From: Rhodobacteraceae bacterium 63075
GTDB taxonomy: Bacteria > Pseudomonadota > Alphaproteobacteria > Rhodobacterales > Rhodobacteraceae
Length of the DNA: 64,000 bases
Direction: 5' to 3'
Assembly: GCA_003417655.1 (NCBI GenBank)
Contig: QVMW01000001.1
Location: 248,001-312,000 of the forward strand
Shown: positions 25,528 to 34,211 of the stretch, piece after piece
Position numbering within the stretch: position 1 is the first letter of the stretch
Layout of the letters: each line of letters opens with the position of its first letter
The notes under the pieces: model-generated
Databases searched by the model: none
Seen by the model: the letters and a program-made list of their open reading frames with translations, nothing else
What the model was told of the DNA's origin: nothing
Translations under genes and position numbers: made by a program

Positions 25528-25618
25528 TGACCCACCTCGGGGGGCTTTTCGAAAAGCTGAGACGCATGATGCGGACCCGTTGAACCTGAACCGGTTAGGA
25601 CCGGCGGAGGGAAGGTTG
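25528..25618 (+). promoter_or_regulatory. TPP riboswitch (THI element)
   Basis: Conserved aptamer blocks are present in order: ACCTCGGGGGGC (P1/P2 strand), CTGAGA (25557-25562), GACCCGTTGAACCTGA (25574-25589), and GGCGGAGGGAAGGT at the 3' end. TPP binding would fold the RNA and hide the GGAGGGAAGG stretch, which can also serve as ribosome site for the ATG at 25621. No terminator follows, so control is most likely translational. It is upstream of thiamine importer genes, as expected. Confidence 0.93.
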
Positions 25619-25620
25619 AT

Positions 25621-25668
25621 ATGAATCACTCTTTCTCCGCTCGCCTGCAGATATGGAGGAAGATATGA
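25621..25668 (+). CDS. 15-codon leader ORF coupled to thiB
   Basis: ATG at 25621, 15 codons (MNHSFSARLQIWRKI), stop TGA at 25666-25668 overlapping the thiB start as ATGA. Its ribosome site is the 3' end of the TPP aptamer. Translation of this ORF, and so of thiB by coupling, would depend on the riboswitch. The thiB gene also has its own GGAGGA, so the ORF may only assist. The peptide has no recognised domain. Confidence 0.5.
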   Translation: MNHSFSARLQIWRKI

Positions 25669-26648
25669 AAAACCTTGCATTTGCGACGAGTGTTATGGCC
25701 TGCGCTGCCAGTGTGGCGGCAGCGGACAAGCCTGAACTCGTTGTCTATACCTATGACAGCTTCGTCTCGGAATGGGGCCCGGGCCCGAAGATCGAGGAGG
25801 CTTTCGAGGCGCAATGCGATTGTGATCTGAAGCTTGTTGGCGCGTCCGACGGGGCGGCGCTCTTGTCGCGCGTGAGGCTTGAGGGGGCGCGCAGCGAGGC
25901 GGATGTCGTGCTCGGGCTGGACACGAACCTCACCGCGCTGGCCAAGGAATCGGGGCTGTTTGCCGCGCATGACGTGAGCGCGGAATTCGACCTGCCGGTG
26001 GATTGGGGCGACGAGGTTTTCGTGCCCTATGACTGGGGGTATTTCGCCTTTGTCCACGACAAGGGTTTCGACGCGCCGGGCAGCTTCCGGGAGCTGGCCG
26101 CGAGCGATGCGACGATCCTCATCCAGGATCCGCGCTCCTCGACGCCGGGGCTCGGGCTTCTCTACTGGGTCAAGGCGGCCTACGGCGATGAAGCCGGTGA
26201 GGTCTGGGAGGGTCTGGCGGACAATATCGTCACGGTCACCAAGGGGTGGTCGGAAGCCTACGGCCTGTTCCTCGAAGGCGAGGCGGACATGGTGCTCTCC
26301 TACACGACATCGCCGGCTTATCACCTGATCGCCGAAGGCGATTCGGGCAAGGCGGCGGCGGCCTTCGAGGAGGGGCATTACCTCCAGGTGGAGGTGGCTG
26401 GCAAGCTGAAGGCGAGCGATCAGCCCGAGCTGGCCGATGCCTTCCTTGAATTCATGGTCACTGATGCCTTCCAGAGCGTGATCCCGACGACGAACTGGAT
26501 GTACCCCGCCGTGACGCCGGAGGGCGGCTTGCCGGAGGGGTTCGAGACGCTGGTGACCCCGTCCAAGGCGCTGCTTCTGCCCGAGGATGAGGCGCAAGCC
26601 CTGCGCGACGAAGCTCTGGAAGAATGGCGCGCCGCGTTGTCCCGATAA
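25665..26648 (+). CDS. thiB: Thiamine ABC transporter substrate-binding protein ThiB
   Basis: 327 residues. Signal peptide MKNLAFATSVMACAASVAAA; the mature protein opens LVVYTYDSFVSEWGPGPKIEEAFEAQC, and contains VPYDWGYFAFVHDK and DPRSSTPGLGLLYWVK, classical ThiB/TbpA blocks lining the thiamine site. Start 25665 chosen for GGAGGA 6 nt upstream; an ATG 12 nt earlier is too close to that site. First full gene of thiBPQ under TPP control; thiP begins inside its end (25-nt overlap). Confidence 0.93.
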   Translation: MKNLAFATSVMACAASVAAADKPELVVYTYDSFVSEWGPGPKIEEAFEAQCDCDLKLVGASDGAALLSRVRLEGARSEADVVLGLDTNLTALAKESGLFAAHDVSAEFDLPVDWGDEVFVPYDWGYFAFVHDKGFDAPGSFRELAASDATILIQDPRSSTPGLGLLYWVKAAYGDEAGEVWEGLADNIVTVTKGWSEAYGLFLEGEADMVLSYTTSPAYHLIAEGDSGKAAAAFEEGHYLQVEVAGKLKASDQPELADAFLEFMVTDAFQSVIPTTNWMYPAVTPEGGLPEGFETLVTPSKALLLPEDEAQALRDEALEEWRAALSR

Positions 26649-28162
26649 GCGCATGGGCGGGCGCGGCCACGGCTGCGCTCGCCGCGATGCTGGTGGGCCT
26701 GCCCATTGCCGCCGTGGCCTGGCGCGCGGGCGGCTGGGGCGGCCTTGGCCCGGCGGACTGGGCCGCGCTGCGCTTCACGCTGGTGCAGGCGGTGCTGTCG
26801 GCCTTTGTCAGTGTGGCGCTGGCCGTGCCTGTCGCGCGTGCGCTGGCCAGACGCAGATTCCGGGGCCGGGGCGCACTTGTCCTGCTCATGGGCGCGCCTT
26901 TCATCCTGCCGGTGATCGTGGCGATCCTCGGGCTGCTTGCCGTGTTCGGACGCGGGGGCATCCTCAACGGCCTGCTCGACGCCCTGGGCCTTCCGGGCAT
27001 TCAGATCTATGGTCTGCATGGTGTTGTCCTGGCGCATGTCTTCTTCAACCTGCCACTGGCGACGCGCTTTCTTTTGCAGGGCTGGGAGAGCATCCCGCAG
27101 GAGCGGTTTCGGCTGGCGGCCAATCTCGGGATGGGGCCGCGCGAGATCATGCGCTATCTCGAGTGGCCCATGCTGCGCGAGCGCATGCCCTCGGCGTTGC
27201 TGGTGATCTTCCTGATCTGCCTGAGCAGCTTCGCCGTGGCGCTGACGCTGGGGGGCGGGCCGCGCGCGACGACGCTGGAACTGGCCATCTACCAGGCCTT
27301 TCGCTTCGAATTTGACCTGGGGCGCGCGGCGCTTCTGGCATTGGTGCAGCTGGCGCTTGTCGTCAGCGCGGGGCTCGTCGCCTTGCGGCTGGGGCGCGTG
27401 GCCGCCTTCGGGGCGGGCCGGGGGCTGACTGTCGAGCGGTGGGATGCCAAGGGGGCGGGCTACAAGGCCCTTGACGGCACTGTGCTGGTGCTTGTGGCGC
27501 TGTTCGTCCTGCTGCCGCTGGTGCTGGTCGCGCTGAGGGGCGTGCCGACGCTGGCCGGCCTGCCGCCGCAGGTCTGGCGCGCGGCGGGCGCATCCATCGG
27601 CGTGGCGCTGGCCTCGACGGCGCTCTGCATGGCGGCGGCGCTGGCGCTGGCCTCGGTGCGCCGGAACTGGGGCGAGATGGCGGGCCTCCTCGGGCTGGCG
27701 ATCTCGCCGCTGGTGCTGGGCACCGGCGCCTTCATCCTGATCAACCCGGTCATGAGCCCCGCGACGCTGGCGCTGCCCGTGACGGCGCTGGTCAACGCCT
27801 TGATGGCATTGCCTTTTGCGCTGCGTGTTATCGCGCCGGAATATGCGCGCACGGAGCGCGATTTCGGGCGGCTGGCGGACACGCTCGGGATGCGCGGGTG
27901 GGCGCGGATGCGCTATCTTCTCTGGCCGCAGATGCGCGGGGCGCTGGGCTTCGCGGCGGGGCTGGCGGCGGCGCTTTCGATGGGCGATCTGGGCGTCATC
28001 GCCTTGTTCGCGGACCCCGAGCGCGCCACACTGCCGCTGGAGGTTTATCGCTTGATGGGGGCGTACCGGATGGAGGATGCGGCGGGGGCGGCTTTGCTTC
28101 TGCTTTTGCTGAGCTTCGGGGCGTTTGCCCTGCTTGACTGGGGAGGGCGGCGCGCTGCTTGA
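26624..28162 (+). CDS. thiP: Thiamine ABC transporter permease ThiP
   Basis: 512 residues, a double-length permease with about twelve helices and two ATPase-contact loops: one near AANLGMGPREIMRYLEWP and one near ADTLGMRGWARMRYLLWP. The duplicated layout is typical of ThiP and iron FbpB-type permeases. It overlaps thiB at its start and thiQ at its end, so all three are translated from one message. Very GC-rich with few codon choices, like its neighbours. Confidence 0.92.
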   Translation: MARRVVPISAWAGAATAALAAMLVGLPIAAVAWRAGGWGGLGPADWAALRFTLVQAVLSAFVSVALAVPVARALARRRFRGRGALVLLMGAPFILPVIVAILGLLAVFGRGGILNGLLDALGLPGIQIYGLHGVVLAHVFFNLPLATRFLLQGWESIPQERFRLAANLGMGPREIMRYLEWPMLRERMPSALLVIFLICLSSFAVALTLGGGPRATTLELAIYQAFRFEFDLGRAALLALVQLALVVSAGLVALRLGRVAAFGAGRGLTVERWDAKGAGYKALDGTVLVLVALFVLLPLVLVALRGVPTLAGLPPQVWRAAGASIGVALASTALCMAAALALASVRRNWGEMAGLLGLAISPLVLGTGAFILINPVMSPATLALPVTALVNALMALPFALRVIAPEYARTERDFGRLADTLGMRGWARMRYLLWPQMRGALGFAAGLAAALSMGDLGVIALFADPERATLPLEVYRLMGAYRMEDAAGAALLLLLLSFGAFALLDWGGRRAA

Positions 28163-28850
28163 GTTTGACGGGATCACGCTGCGGCTGGGGGACTTTACCC
28201 TGCACGCGGACATGCGCATCGCGCCGGAGCGGCGCGTTGCGGTGATCGGGCCTTCGGGCGCGGGCAAGTCGACTCTGCTCGCGCTCGTGGCAGGCTTCCT
28301 GGCGCCCGAGGCGGGGCGTCTCCTCTGGCAGGGCGTGGATATCACGCAAGAGCCGCCCGGCGCGCGGCCGGTGGCGATGATCTTCCAGGAGGGGAATCTC
28401 TTCCCGCATTTGAGCGTCTACGAGAATGTGGCGCTGGGGGTTAACCCGGCCTTAAAGCTCGGCGCGGGTGAGAAGGCGCGCGTGATGCGCGCGCTGGAGC
28501 GGGTCAGCCTCGGCGGCATGGAGGCGCGCAAACCGGCGCAGCTTTCGGGCGGCCAGCAGAGCCGCGCGGCGCTGGCGCGGGCGCTCGTGCAGGACCGCCC
28601 GATCCTTGCGCTCGATGAGCCCTTCGCCGCGCTCGGCCCCGCGCTCAAGGTGGAAATGCTTGATCTTGTGAGAGAAATTGCCGATGAGCGCCGCGCGACC
28701 GTGCTGATGGTGAGCCATGATCCGCAGGATGCGAGGCGCTTCGCCGAGGAGGTTATCGTGGTTGCCGAAGGCCACGCAGCGCCGCCGCGAGAGACAGCCG
28801 AGATCTTCGCTGATCCGCCCGAGGCGCTGCGGGATTATCTCGGAGGGTAA
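28134..28850 (+). CDS. thiQ: Thiamine ABC transporter ATP-binding protein ThiQ
   Basis: About 231-241 residues. Walker A GPSGAGKST, Q-loop IFQEGNLFPHLSV, signature LSGGQQSRAALARAL, Walker B ILALDEPFAALGP, switch MVSHDPQD. No ATG suits the start. TTG codons exist at 28125 and 28134, but GGGAGG (28141-28146) lies 8 nt before an in-frame CTG at 28155, whose product would begin LLEFDGITL, the usual ThiQ N-terminus. The coordinate given is the TTG at 28134; CTG is the better biological candidate. Overlaps the thiP end. Confidence 0.88.
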   Translation: MTGEGGALLEFDGITLRLGDFTLHADMRIAPERRVAVIGPSGAGKSTLLALVAGFLAPEAGRLLWQGVDITQEPPGARPVAMIFQEGNLFPHLSVYENVALGVNPALKLGAGEKARVMRALERVSLGGMEARKPAQLSGGQQSRAALARALVQDRPILALDEPFAALGPALKVEMLDLVREIADERRATVLMVSHDPQDARRFAEEVIVVAEGHAAPPRETAEIFADPPEALRDYLGG

Positions 28851-29007
28851 ACGAAACCCTGACGCACCGTTTTGCAAGGTTAACAGGAAATGTGATGCCC
28901 AAAGAGGGGGGTGACATCCTGTACACCCCCCTAGTGCACCCTCCAGTACACCGGCGGCGCGGTCTGCGCGGTAAGGCAAAATTGATTAACGCAGCGCGCG
29001 GTGTGGC

Positions 29008-29042
29008 TTGAGCGGCATGGCGCTTCCGACTAGGCTCAAGCC
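29008..29042 (+). promoter_or_regulatory. Promoter for a possibly leaderless transcript, inside an 8-bp inverted repeat
   Basis: -35 TTGAGC (29008-29013), 17-nt spacer, -10 TAGGCT (29031-29036), then 6 nt to the ATG at 29043. An inverted repeat GGCTTGAG (29005-29012) / CTCAAGCC (29035-29042) frames it. No ribosome site precedes the ATG, so transcription may begin at the start codon. Confidence 0.45.
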
Positions 29043-29348
29043 ATGAGACAGGCCCTGCTCATATGCGCCACGCTTGCCGCGATGCTCTTTCATGCCCAGC
29101 TCATGAGCGGGCAGGGGGTGCAGGCGGGCCACGATGTGATGACGGGGGCGAATGCGCCGATGATGGAGTGCTGCGAGACAGCTCAAACCGGCCATGGCGC
29201 ACCCGCCTGCGCGGCCTTTTTCACGGCTACGGCGCAGGCCTTGCCGACAGGCAAGCACACGCTGCTGCGCAATGTCTACGTGATCGAGCATTGGCATGGG
29301 GTCGGCGTGTCGCCCGTGCCGCCGCGGGAGCCGCCGCGCGCTGTGTAA
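29043..29348 (+). CDS. Small exported Cys/His-rich protein of unknown function
   Basis: 101 residues. N-terminal hydrophobic stretch (LLICATLAAMLFHAQLMSG) fits a signal peptide. The mature part has Met-Met-x-Cys-Cys, His and one more Cys in MMECCETAQTGHGAPAC, the kind of soft-metal ligand set seen in small periplasmic copper-handling proteins. It lies 43 nt upstream of a cytochrome c gene. I do not recognise the family. The role in copper or haem delivery is only a suggestion from composition and neighbour. The C-terminal PVPPREPPRAV is unstructured. Confidence 0.6.
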   Translation: MRQALLICATLAAMLFHAQLMSGQGVQAGHDVMTGANAPMMECCETAQTGHGAPACAAFFTATAQALPTGKHTLLRNVYVIEHWHGVGVSPVPPREPPRAV

Positions 29349-29391
29349 GCCGCCATCGACGCTTGCACTGACAGGAAAACGGAACGAAATC

Positions 29392-29856
29392 ATGACGAAC
29401 AAGACTTTGACCGCGCTTGGCGTGGTGTTGGCTCTTGCGGGGGTGGGTGTCATCACCCTGAACGCAAGGGCCGGGACGGAGATGCCCGCCTACATGGTGG
29501 ATGACGCGGAGGCGATCGCGCTGGGCGAACAGGTCTACGCGGAGAATTGCGCCTCCTGCCACGGGACGAAGCTGGAAGGGGCGCCGAACTGGAGACAGCG
29601 GGGCGCTGACGGGCTGTTGCCCGCGCCGCCGCATGACGCGACGGGCCACACCTGGCACCATGACAGCGAGACGCTCTTCAAGATCACCAAATACGGGATC
29701 GCCAAGCTGATCGGAGACCCGGATCATCGCTCGGGCATGCCCGCTTACGAGGGTGTTCTGAGTGACGCGGAGATCATCGCCGTGCTGAGCTTCATTCGCG
29801 AGAGCTGGCCGGACGATATCAAGGCGGCCTACGACGCGCGCGAGGCGGGGGAGTGA
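29392..29856 (+). CDS. Class I c-type cytochrome, exported
   Basis: 154 residues. Signal or anchor segment TLTALGVVLALAGVGVITL, single haem site CASCH, and a Met axial ligand candidate in SGMPAYEGVLSDAEI, followed by the usual C-terminal helix VLSFIRESWP. A periplasmic electron carrier or a small cytochrome that accompanies a cuproenzyme. Start 29392 leaves the signal peptide intact. It is convergent with the pet operon across a shared hairpin. Confidence 0.87.
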   Translation: MTNKTLTALGVVLALAGVGVITLNARAGTEMPAYMVDDAEAIALGEQVYAENCASCHGTKLEGAPNWRQRGADGLLPAPPHDATGHTWHHDSETLFKITKYGIAKLIGDPDHRSGMPAYEGVLSDAEIIAVLSFIRESWPDDIKAAYDAREAGE

Positions 29857-29889
29857 GCCTTGGGGTCATGACCTTCCCTCGAAACAAAA

Positions 29890-29916
29890 AAGGCCCCCGA
29901 GATCATCGGGGGCCTT
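29890..29916 (-). terminator. Rho-independent terminator of the petABC operon
   Basis: Arms AAGGCCCCCGA (29890-29900) and TCGGGGGCCTT (29906-29916) with loop GATCA. On the minus strand it is followed by TTTTTTG, so it ends the pet message; the plus strand has only TT, so it is weaker for the cytochrome gene. Confidence 0.9.
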
Positions 29917-29938
29917 CCAGCAGTCAGAGCGCAAAGGC

Positions 29939-30733
29939 TCAGTCCTCTGTCTTCTTGGGCTTGTGCGGGGCCCAGAGGCGCTTGTTGGTGAGGTAGAGCA
30001 GCGAGGCGAGGATCGCCAGCAGGATGACGCCGGTGAAGCCGGCTTCCTTGCGGGCCATCATCTTCGGCTCCGCCGTCCACATCAGGAAGGCGGAAAGGTC
30101 CTCGGCGACATGCTCCATGGAGTTGCTGTGCCCGTCATCGAACTCGATCTGGTCTTCGAAGAGCGGCGGGGCCATGGCGATCCAGCCGCCGGGGAAGGCG
30201 GTGTTCTCGTAAAAGAGCGTGCCGGCCTCTTCCTTTTCCTTGCCGGTATAGCCGGTGAGGAGCGAGTAGATGTACTCGGCACCGCCCATGCCCTTGAAGA
30301 GCTGGTTCATGCCGGTGCCGTAGGGGCCGTGGAAGCCCGCGCGTTTCTTGGCCATCAGCGACAGGTCCGGCGCGTTCTCAAGCGAGGAGCCTGGGAAATG
30401 GTCGGTCGGCTTCGCGGCGCGGAAATCGTCGAGCTCCGGATCGAAGACCTCGAAATTCCCTGCCGCATAGGCGCGGACCTCGGCATCGGAGAAATGCGGG
30501 CCGCCTTCGTCGCTCAGCGTGCGCAGCGGGACGTATTTCAGCCCGTGGCAAGCCGCGCAGATCTCGGTATAGGCTTTCAGCCCGCGCTGAAGCTGAAGCT
30601 GGTCATAGGCGCCGAAGGGGCCCTCGAAGGAGAAGTCCACGTCCTCGACATGTTGATCGCCGCCGCCCGCGGCATGGGCCGCACCCGAAAGGGCGAGGGC
30701 GCAGGCTGCTGAGAGTGCAAGTTTCTTGAGCAT
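29939..30733 (-). CDS. petC: Cytochrome c1 of the bc1 complex
   Basis: 264 residues. Signal peptide ends at AAHA; haem site [15 protein letters not shown]; Met ligand region [11 protein letters not shown]-terminal membrane anchor [21 protein letters not shown] holds the domain on the periplasmic face. Passes electrons from the Rieske centre to soluble or membrane cytochrome c. Last gene of petA-petB-petC (17-nt gap after petB). Confidence 0.96.
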   Translation of the reverse strand: MLKKLALSAACALALSGAAHAAGGGDQHVEDVDFSFEGPFGAYDQLQLQRGLKAYTEICAACHGLKYVPLRTLSDEGGPHFSDAEVRAYAAGNFEVFDPELDDFRAAKPTDHFPGSSLENAPDLSLMAKKRAGFHGPYGTGMNQLFKGMGGAEYIYSLLTGYTGKEKEEAGTLFYENTAFPGGWIAMAPPLFEDQIEFDDGHSNSMEHVAEDLSAFLMWTAEPKMMARKEAGFTGVILLAILASLLYLTNKRLWAPHKPKKTED

Positions 30734-30750
30734 TGTTCCCTTGTCCTTTC

Positions 30751-32079
30751 TTACTCGGCCGGAGCCGCTTCGGCGGATTTGCCGTAATGGGCCTTGAAGT
30801 CTTCCTCGATCGTCGCCGGGGCCGGCAGCGGCTTCTCACGCACGCCGAGCACCGGCAGGATGACGAGGAAATAGGCGAACCAGTAGGCCGAGCCGATCAG
30901 CGAGTAGGTCGCGTAGGGTTCTTCGGCCGGCATGGCACCAAGCCACATCAGGAAGATGAAATCGACGACCAGCAGCCAGAACCACCACTTGAACGCAGGG
31001 CGGTAGCGTCCCGAGCGCACGCGGGAGGTATCAAGCCAGGGCACGAGCGCCATGACGATGATCGCGCCGAACATCGCCAGCACGCCGAAGAACTTCGCCG
31101 TGACGATGCCACCGGTGATCCAGTTGGCCGCGATCACGACCCAGACCTCGGAGGTGAAGGCGCGCAGGATCGCGTAGAATGGCAGGAAGTACCATTCGGG
31201 CACGATGTGCGAGGGTGTCACCAGCGGGTTGGCCTCGATGTAGTTGTCGGGGTGGCCGAGATAGTTCGGCATGAAGCCGACGATGGCCCAGAAGATCATC
31301 AGGATGATCGCCAGCGCGAAGAGGTCCTTGATGACGAAGTAGGGCCAGAACGGCAGCGTGTCCTTCTCGGCCTCGGCCTTGGAGCCGCGGCGCACGTCGA
31401 CACCTGTGGGGTTGTTGTTGCCCGTGGTGTGGAAGGCCCAGATGTGAACCGCGACGAGCGCGGCGATCACGAAGGGCAGCAGGTAATGCAGCGAGAAGAA
31501 GCGGTTGAGCGTGGCGTTGTCGACGGCCGGTCCGCCCAGCAGCCATGTCTGAAGGCCCTCGCCGATGAAGGGGATCGCGCCGAACAGGCCGGTGATCACC
31601 GTGGCGCCCCAGAAGGACATCTGGCCCCAGGGCAGAACGTAGCCCATGAAGCCCGTGGCCATCATCAGCACGAAGATCAGCATGCCGACGATCCAGGTAA
31701 CCTCGCGGGGCGCCTTGTAGGAGCCGTAGTAGAGGCCGCGGAAGATGTGGATGTAGACGGCGAAGAAGAAGAGCGATGCGCCGTTCATGTGCAGGTAGCG
31801 CAGCATGTGGCCGCCGTTCACGTTGCGCATGATGTGCTCGATCGAGGCGAAGGCCTCGTCGACATGCGGGGTGTAATGCATCGCCAGGACAATGCCGGTG
31901 ACGATCTGCAAGACGAGGCAGAAGGCCAGCACGATGCCCCAGATCCACCACCAGTTGAGGTTCTTGGGCGTGGGGATCATCAGCGTGTCATAAGCAAGGC
32001 TGACGATGGGCAGGCGCTTGTGAAGCCACTTCGCGCCGCTTGAGGACGGTTCGTAATGGTCGTGAGGAATGCCGGACAT
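30751..32079 (-). CDS. petB: Cytochrome b of the bc1 complex
   Basis: 442 residues, eight transmembrane helices. Haem-ligand histidines are seen in the two helices with [11 protein letters not shown] and the later [18 protein letters not shown]. The Qo-site PEWY is present in [17 protein letters not shown]. It carries the quinol oxidation and reduction sites. 11 nt separate it from petA. Length and the [11 protein letters not shown] insertion fit the Rhodobacter-type protein. Confidence 0.97.
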   Translation of the reverse strand: MSGIPHDHYEPSSSGAKWLHKRLPIVSLAYDTLMIPTPKNLNWWWIWGIVLAFCLVLQIVTGIVLAMHYTPHVDEAFASIEHIMRNVNGGHMLRYLHMNGASLFFFAVYIHIFRGLYYGSYKAPREVTWIVGMLIFVLMMATGFMGYVLPWGQMSFWGATVITGLFGAIPFIGEGLQTWLLGGPAVDNATLNRFFSLHYLLPFVIAALVAVHIWAFHTTGNNNPTGVDVRRGSKAEAEKDTLPFWPYFVIKDLFALAIILMIFWAIVGFMPNYLGHPDNYIEANPLVTPSHIVPEWYFLPFYAILRAFTSEVWVVIAANWITGGIVTAKFFGVLAMFGAIIVMALVPWLDTSRVRSGRYRPAFKWWFWLLVVDFIFLMWLGAMPAEEPYATYSLIGSAYWFAYFLVILPVLGVREKPLPAPATIEEDFKAHYGKSAEAAPAE

Positions 32080-32090
32080 ATCGCGCCTCC

Positions 32091-32651
32091 TTATCCGAGG
32101 ATCAGCTCGTCGCCATCGAAGGCGGCGACGGGAACTGGAAGGTTGGTGGGAGCCGGACCTTTGCGGATGCGGCCGGATTGGTCATAGTGCGAGCCGTGGC
32201 AGGGGCAGAACCAGCCGCCGAACTCGCCGGCACCGTCGCCCAGGGGCACGCAGCCAAGGTGTGTGCAGACGCCGATCATGACCAGCCATTCGCCGGTTTC
32301 GTCCAGCGCGCGGTTCTCGTCGGTCGCGGGCACGGCGCCCTCGATGTTCTCGTTCTGGGCGATGGGATCGGGCAAGTCGTCGAGATTGACCGACCGCGCG
32401 GCCTCGATCTCTTCGGCGGTGCGGCGGCGGATGAACACGGGCTTGCCGAGCCATTTGACCGTGAGCTGCGTGCCGACCTCGACACCCGAGGTATCAACGC
32501 GGATGGAGGACAGGGCCTGAACATCGGCCGAAGGGTTCATTTGGTTGACGAGGGGCCAGACAGCGGCACCCGTGGCCACGGCGCCTGCACCGGCTGTGGC
32601 GTAGTAGATGAAGTCTCTACGAGTGCCTTCGTGATCATCTGCGTGGGACAC
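32091..32651 (-). CDS. petA: Ubiquinol-cytochrome c reductase iron-sulfur (Rieske) subunit
   Basis: 186 residues. Twin-arginine signal/anchor [19 protein letters not shown], then the 2Fe-2S site CTHLGC and CPCHGSH. The start is taken as GTG 32651 ([12 protein letters not shown]), because GGAG lies 7 nt upstream; ATG at 32657 is only 1 nt from that site. The N-terminus closely resembles the Rhodobacter Rieske protein. First gene of the pet operon. Confidence 0.95.
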   Translation of the reverse strand: MSHADDHEGTRRDFIYYATAGAGAVATGAAVWPLVNQMNPSADVQALSSIRVDTSGVEVGTQLTVKWLGKPVFIRRRTAEEIEAARSVNLDDLPDPIAQNENIEGAVPATDENRALDETGEWLVMIGVCTHLGCVPLGDGAGEFGGWFCPCHGSHYDQSGRIRKGPAPTNLPVPVAAFDGDELILG

Positions 32652-33140
32652 GTGCATTCTCCATTGTTTCAAGGCTTGGTAGCCTACAGATACGAGGGCC
32701 GCAGAATCCCGCAGCCTCTTGACCGCGTTCTTTAAACCCGCTTGCGCGCGAGGTCTAGCTTTGATTGGCGGCAGATACCTTCTGTCGCGGTCCGCGCGCC
32801 TCAAGCAGCTTCGCGCTTGCAAAGCAGGGCGCGGCGCACTGCTGCTCCCTGTTTGGCTGTTTTGCGGGACTCGGCGCTGCGAGACCCGCTCAGGCACTTG
32901 TTTCACCCGCAATTTTTCAACGGCCTACCAAGTGTGTCGCAAAAGGGGGTTGAATAGTCGCAATCGCTTCGTGATGTTGTCGCCGCGCGCCAGAGCCGGG
33001 CCGGGGGTCCGAAATGAGCGGTTCTTCATCGACATGCTGAGCGCGCGCCATTCTTCGGGCTCGACAAGCCCGAGGGGGAGCCGCGCCCACGGGCTGAGGC
33101 CGCAGATCCCGGCTGAGAGCGCCGCCTGAGGAGAGACGAG
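32652..33140. other. Gene-free divergent region between petA and the methionine synthase genes
   Basis: 489 bp without a supported gene. It must hold the pet promoter on the minus strand (an AT-rich TTTAAA at about 32732-32737 is the most likely core area, not assigned) and the promoter and leader of the methionine synthase pair. Short open frames here have no ribosome site. The last 90 bases contain alternative hairpins described separately. Confidence 0.6.
33054..33095 (+). promoter_or_regulatory. Leader with mutually exclusive hairpins upstream of the methionine synthase genes
   Basis: AGCCCG (33067-33072) can pair with CGGGCT on its left (33056-33061, extended by TT/AG) or with an identical CGGGCT on its right (33090-33095). 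The site lies 46 nt before the first ATG. No known cobalamin, SAM or SAH aptamer could be matched. A regulatory role is speculative. Confidence 0.25.
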
Positions 33141-34211
33141 ATGACAATGACCGACATCGCGGCCCATGCCGACCGCCGCATCCTTGTTCTGGACGGGGCC
33201 ATGGGCACCATGATCCAGCAGCACCGGCCGGGCGAAGACACTTACCGCGGCACGCGCTTCGCGGACTGGAAGAGCGACGTGGGCGGCAACAACGAACTGC
33301 TGAGCCTGACCCAGCCGGAGATGATCCGCGACATTCACACCGCCTTCCTGGAAGCGGGGGCGGACATCCTGTGCACCAACACCTTCGGTGCCAATGCGAT
33401 CAGCCAGGCCGATTACGGCATGGAGGCGCTCGTCGGCGAGATGAACGCCGAAAGCGTGCGCCTTGCGCGCGAGGCGGCCGAGGCCATCTCGACGCCCGAG
33501 CGCCCCCGCTGGGTTGCCGGGGGCATCGGGCCGACGAACCAGACCGCGAGCCTCAGCCCCGACGTGAACGACCCGGGCTATCGCGCCGTCACCTTCGACG
33601 ATCTCGCGCGCGCCTACGGCGAGGCCGCGCGGGCGCTTGTCGAGGCGGGGGCTGATCTGCTGCTGGTCGAGACGATCTTCGACACGCTCAATGCCAAGGC
33701 CGCGCTCTTTGCCATCGACAGCCTGAAGGACAAGGGGCTGGACGTGCCGCCCCTGATGATCTCCGGCACGATCACCGACCGCTCGGGGCGCACCTTGACG
33801 GGCCAGACGCCCGAGGCCTTCTGGGTCTCGATGAGCCATGCAAGGCCTTTCTCCGTGGGGCTGAACTGCGCCCTCGGGGCGGGCGAGATGCGCCAGCATG
33901 TGCGCACCCTGTCGGAGGTGGCCGATACGCGCATCAGCGCCTATCCGAACGCAGGCCTGCCCAACGAGATGGGCGGCTATGACGAAACGCCCGGAGAGAC
34001 CGCCGCGCATCTGGGCGAATGGGCCGATGCGGGGCTGGTGAACATCGTTGGCGGCTGCTGCGGCACCACGCCCGAGCACATCCGCGCCATCGCCGGGGCC
34101 GTGGCGGGCAAGCCGCCCCGCAAGACCCCCGAAAAGGTCCGGCACATGCGCCTGAGCGGGCTGGAGATGTTCGAGGCGCGGGGCACGAACGGCAAGGAGG
34201 GCGCGGCATGA
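33141..34211 (+). CDS. Homocysteine S-methyltransferase module (split MetH N-part / betaine-homocysteine methyltransferase-like)
   Basis: 356 residues, one homocysteine-binding barrel. N-terminal [13 protein letters not shown]; substrate strands NTFGAN and [12 protein letters not shown]; the zinc ligands are the Cys of NCALG and the Cys pair in [14 protein letters not shown]. Start at 33141 has GAGGAG upstream. In E. coli this is the first domain of one large MetH; here it ends with ATGA overlapping the gene for the other domains. The two proteins probably act together, although this part could also use betaine as donor. Confidence 0.9.
   Translation: MTMTDIAAHADRRILVLDGAMGTMIQQHRPGEDTYRGTRFADWKSDVGGNNELLSLTQPEMIRDIHTAFLEAGADILCTNTFGANAISQADYGMEALVGEMNAESVRLAREAAEAISTPERPRWVAGGIGPTNQTASLSPDVNDPGYRAVTFDDLARAYGEAARALVEAGADLLLVETIFDTLNAKAALFAIDSLKDKGLDVPPLMISGTITDRSGRTLTGQTPEAFWVSMSHARPFSVGLNCALGAGEMRQHVRTLSEVADTRISAYPNAGLPNEMGGYDETPGETAAHLGEWADAGLVNIVGGCCGTTPEHIRAIAGAVAGKPPRKTPEKVRHMRLSGLEMFEARGTNGKEGAA

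Noticed and set aside
26420..28345. 641-codon open frame on the minus strand across thiP
   Set aside because: It is antisense to a certain permease gene, has Arg/Gln/His-rich low-complexity content typical of GC-rich antisense frames, and no ribosome site or domain.
30733..32043. 436-codon plus-strand frame opposite petB
   Set aside because: Asp/Glu/His-rich antisense frame of a conserved membrane protein gene; no own promoter or ribosome site.
33000..33140. Known cobalamin, SAM or SAH riboswitch before the methionine synthase genes
   Set aside because: The conserved core segments of these aptamers could not be found; only unassigned alternative hairpins are reported.
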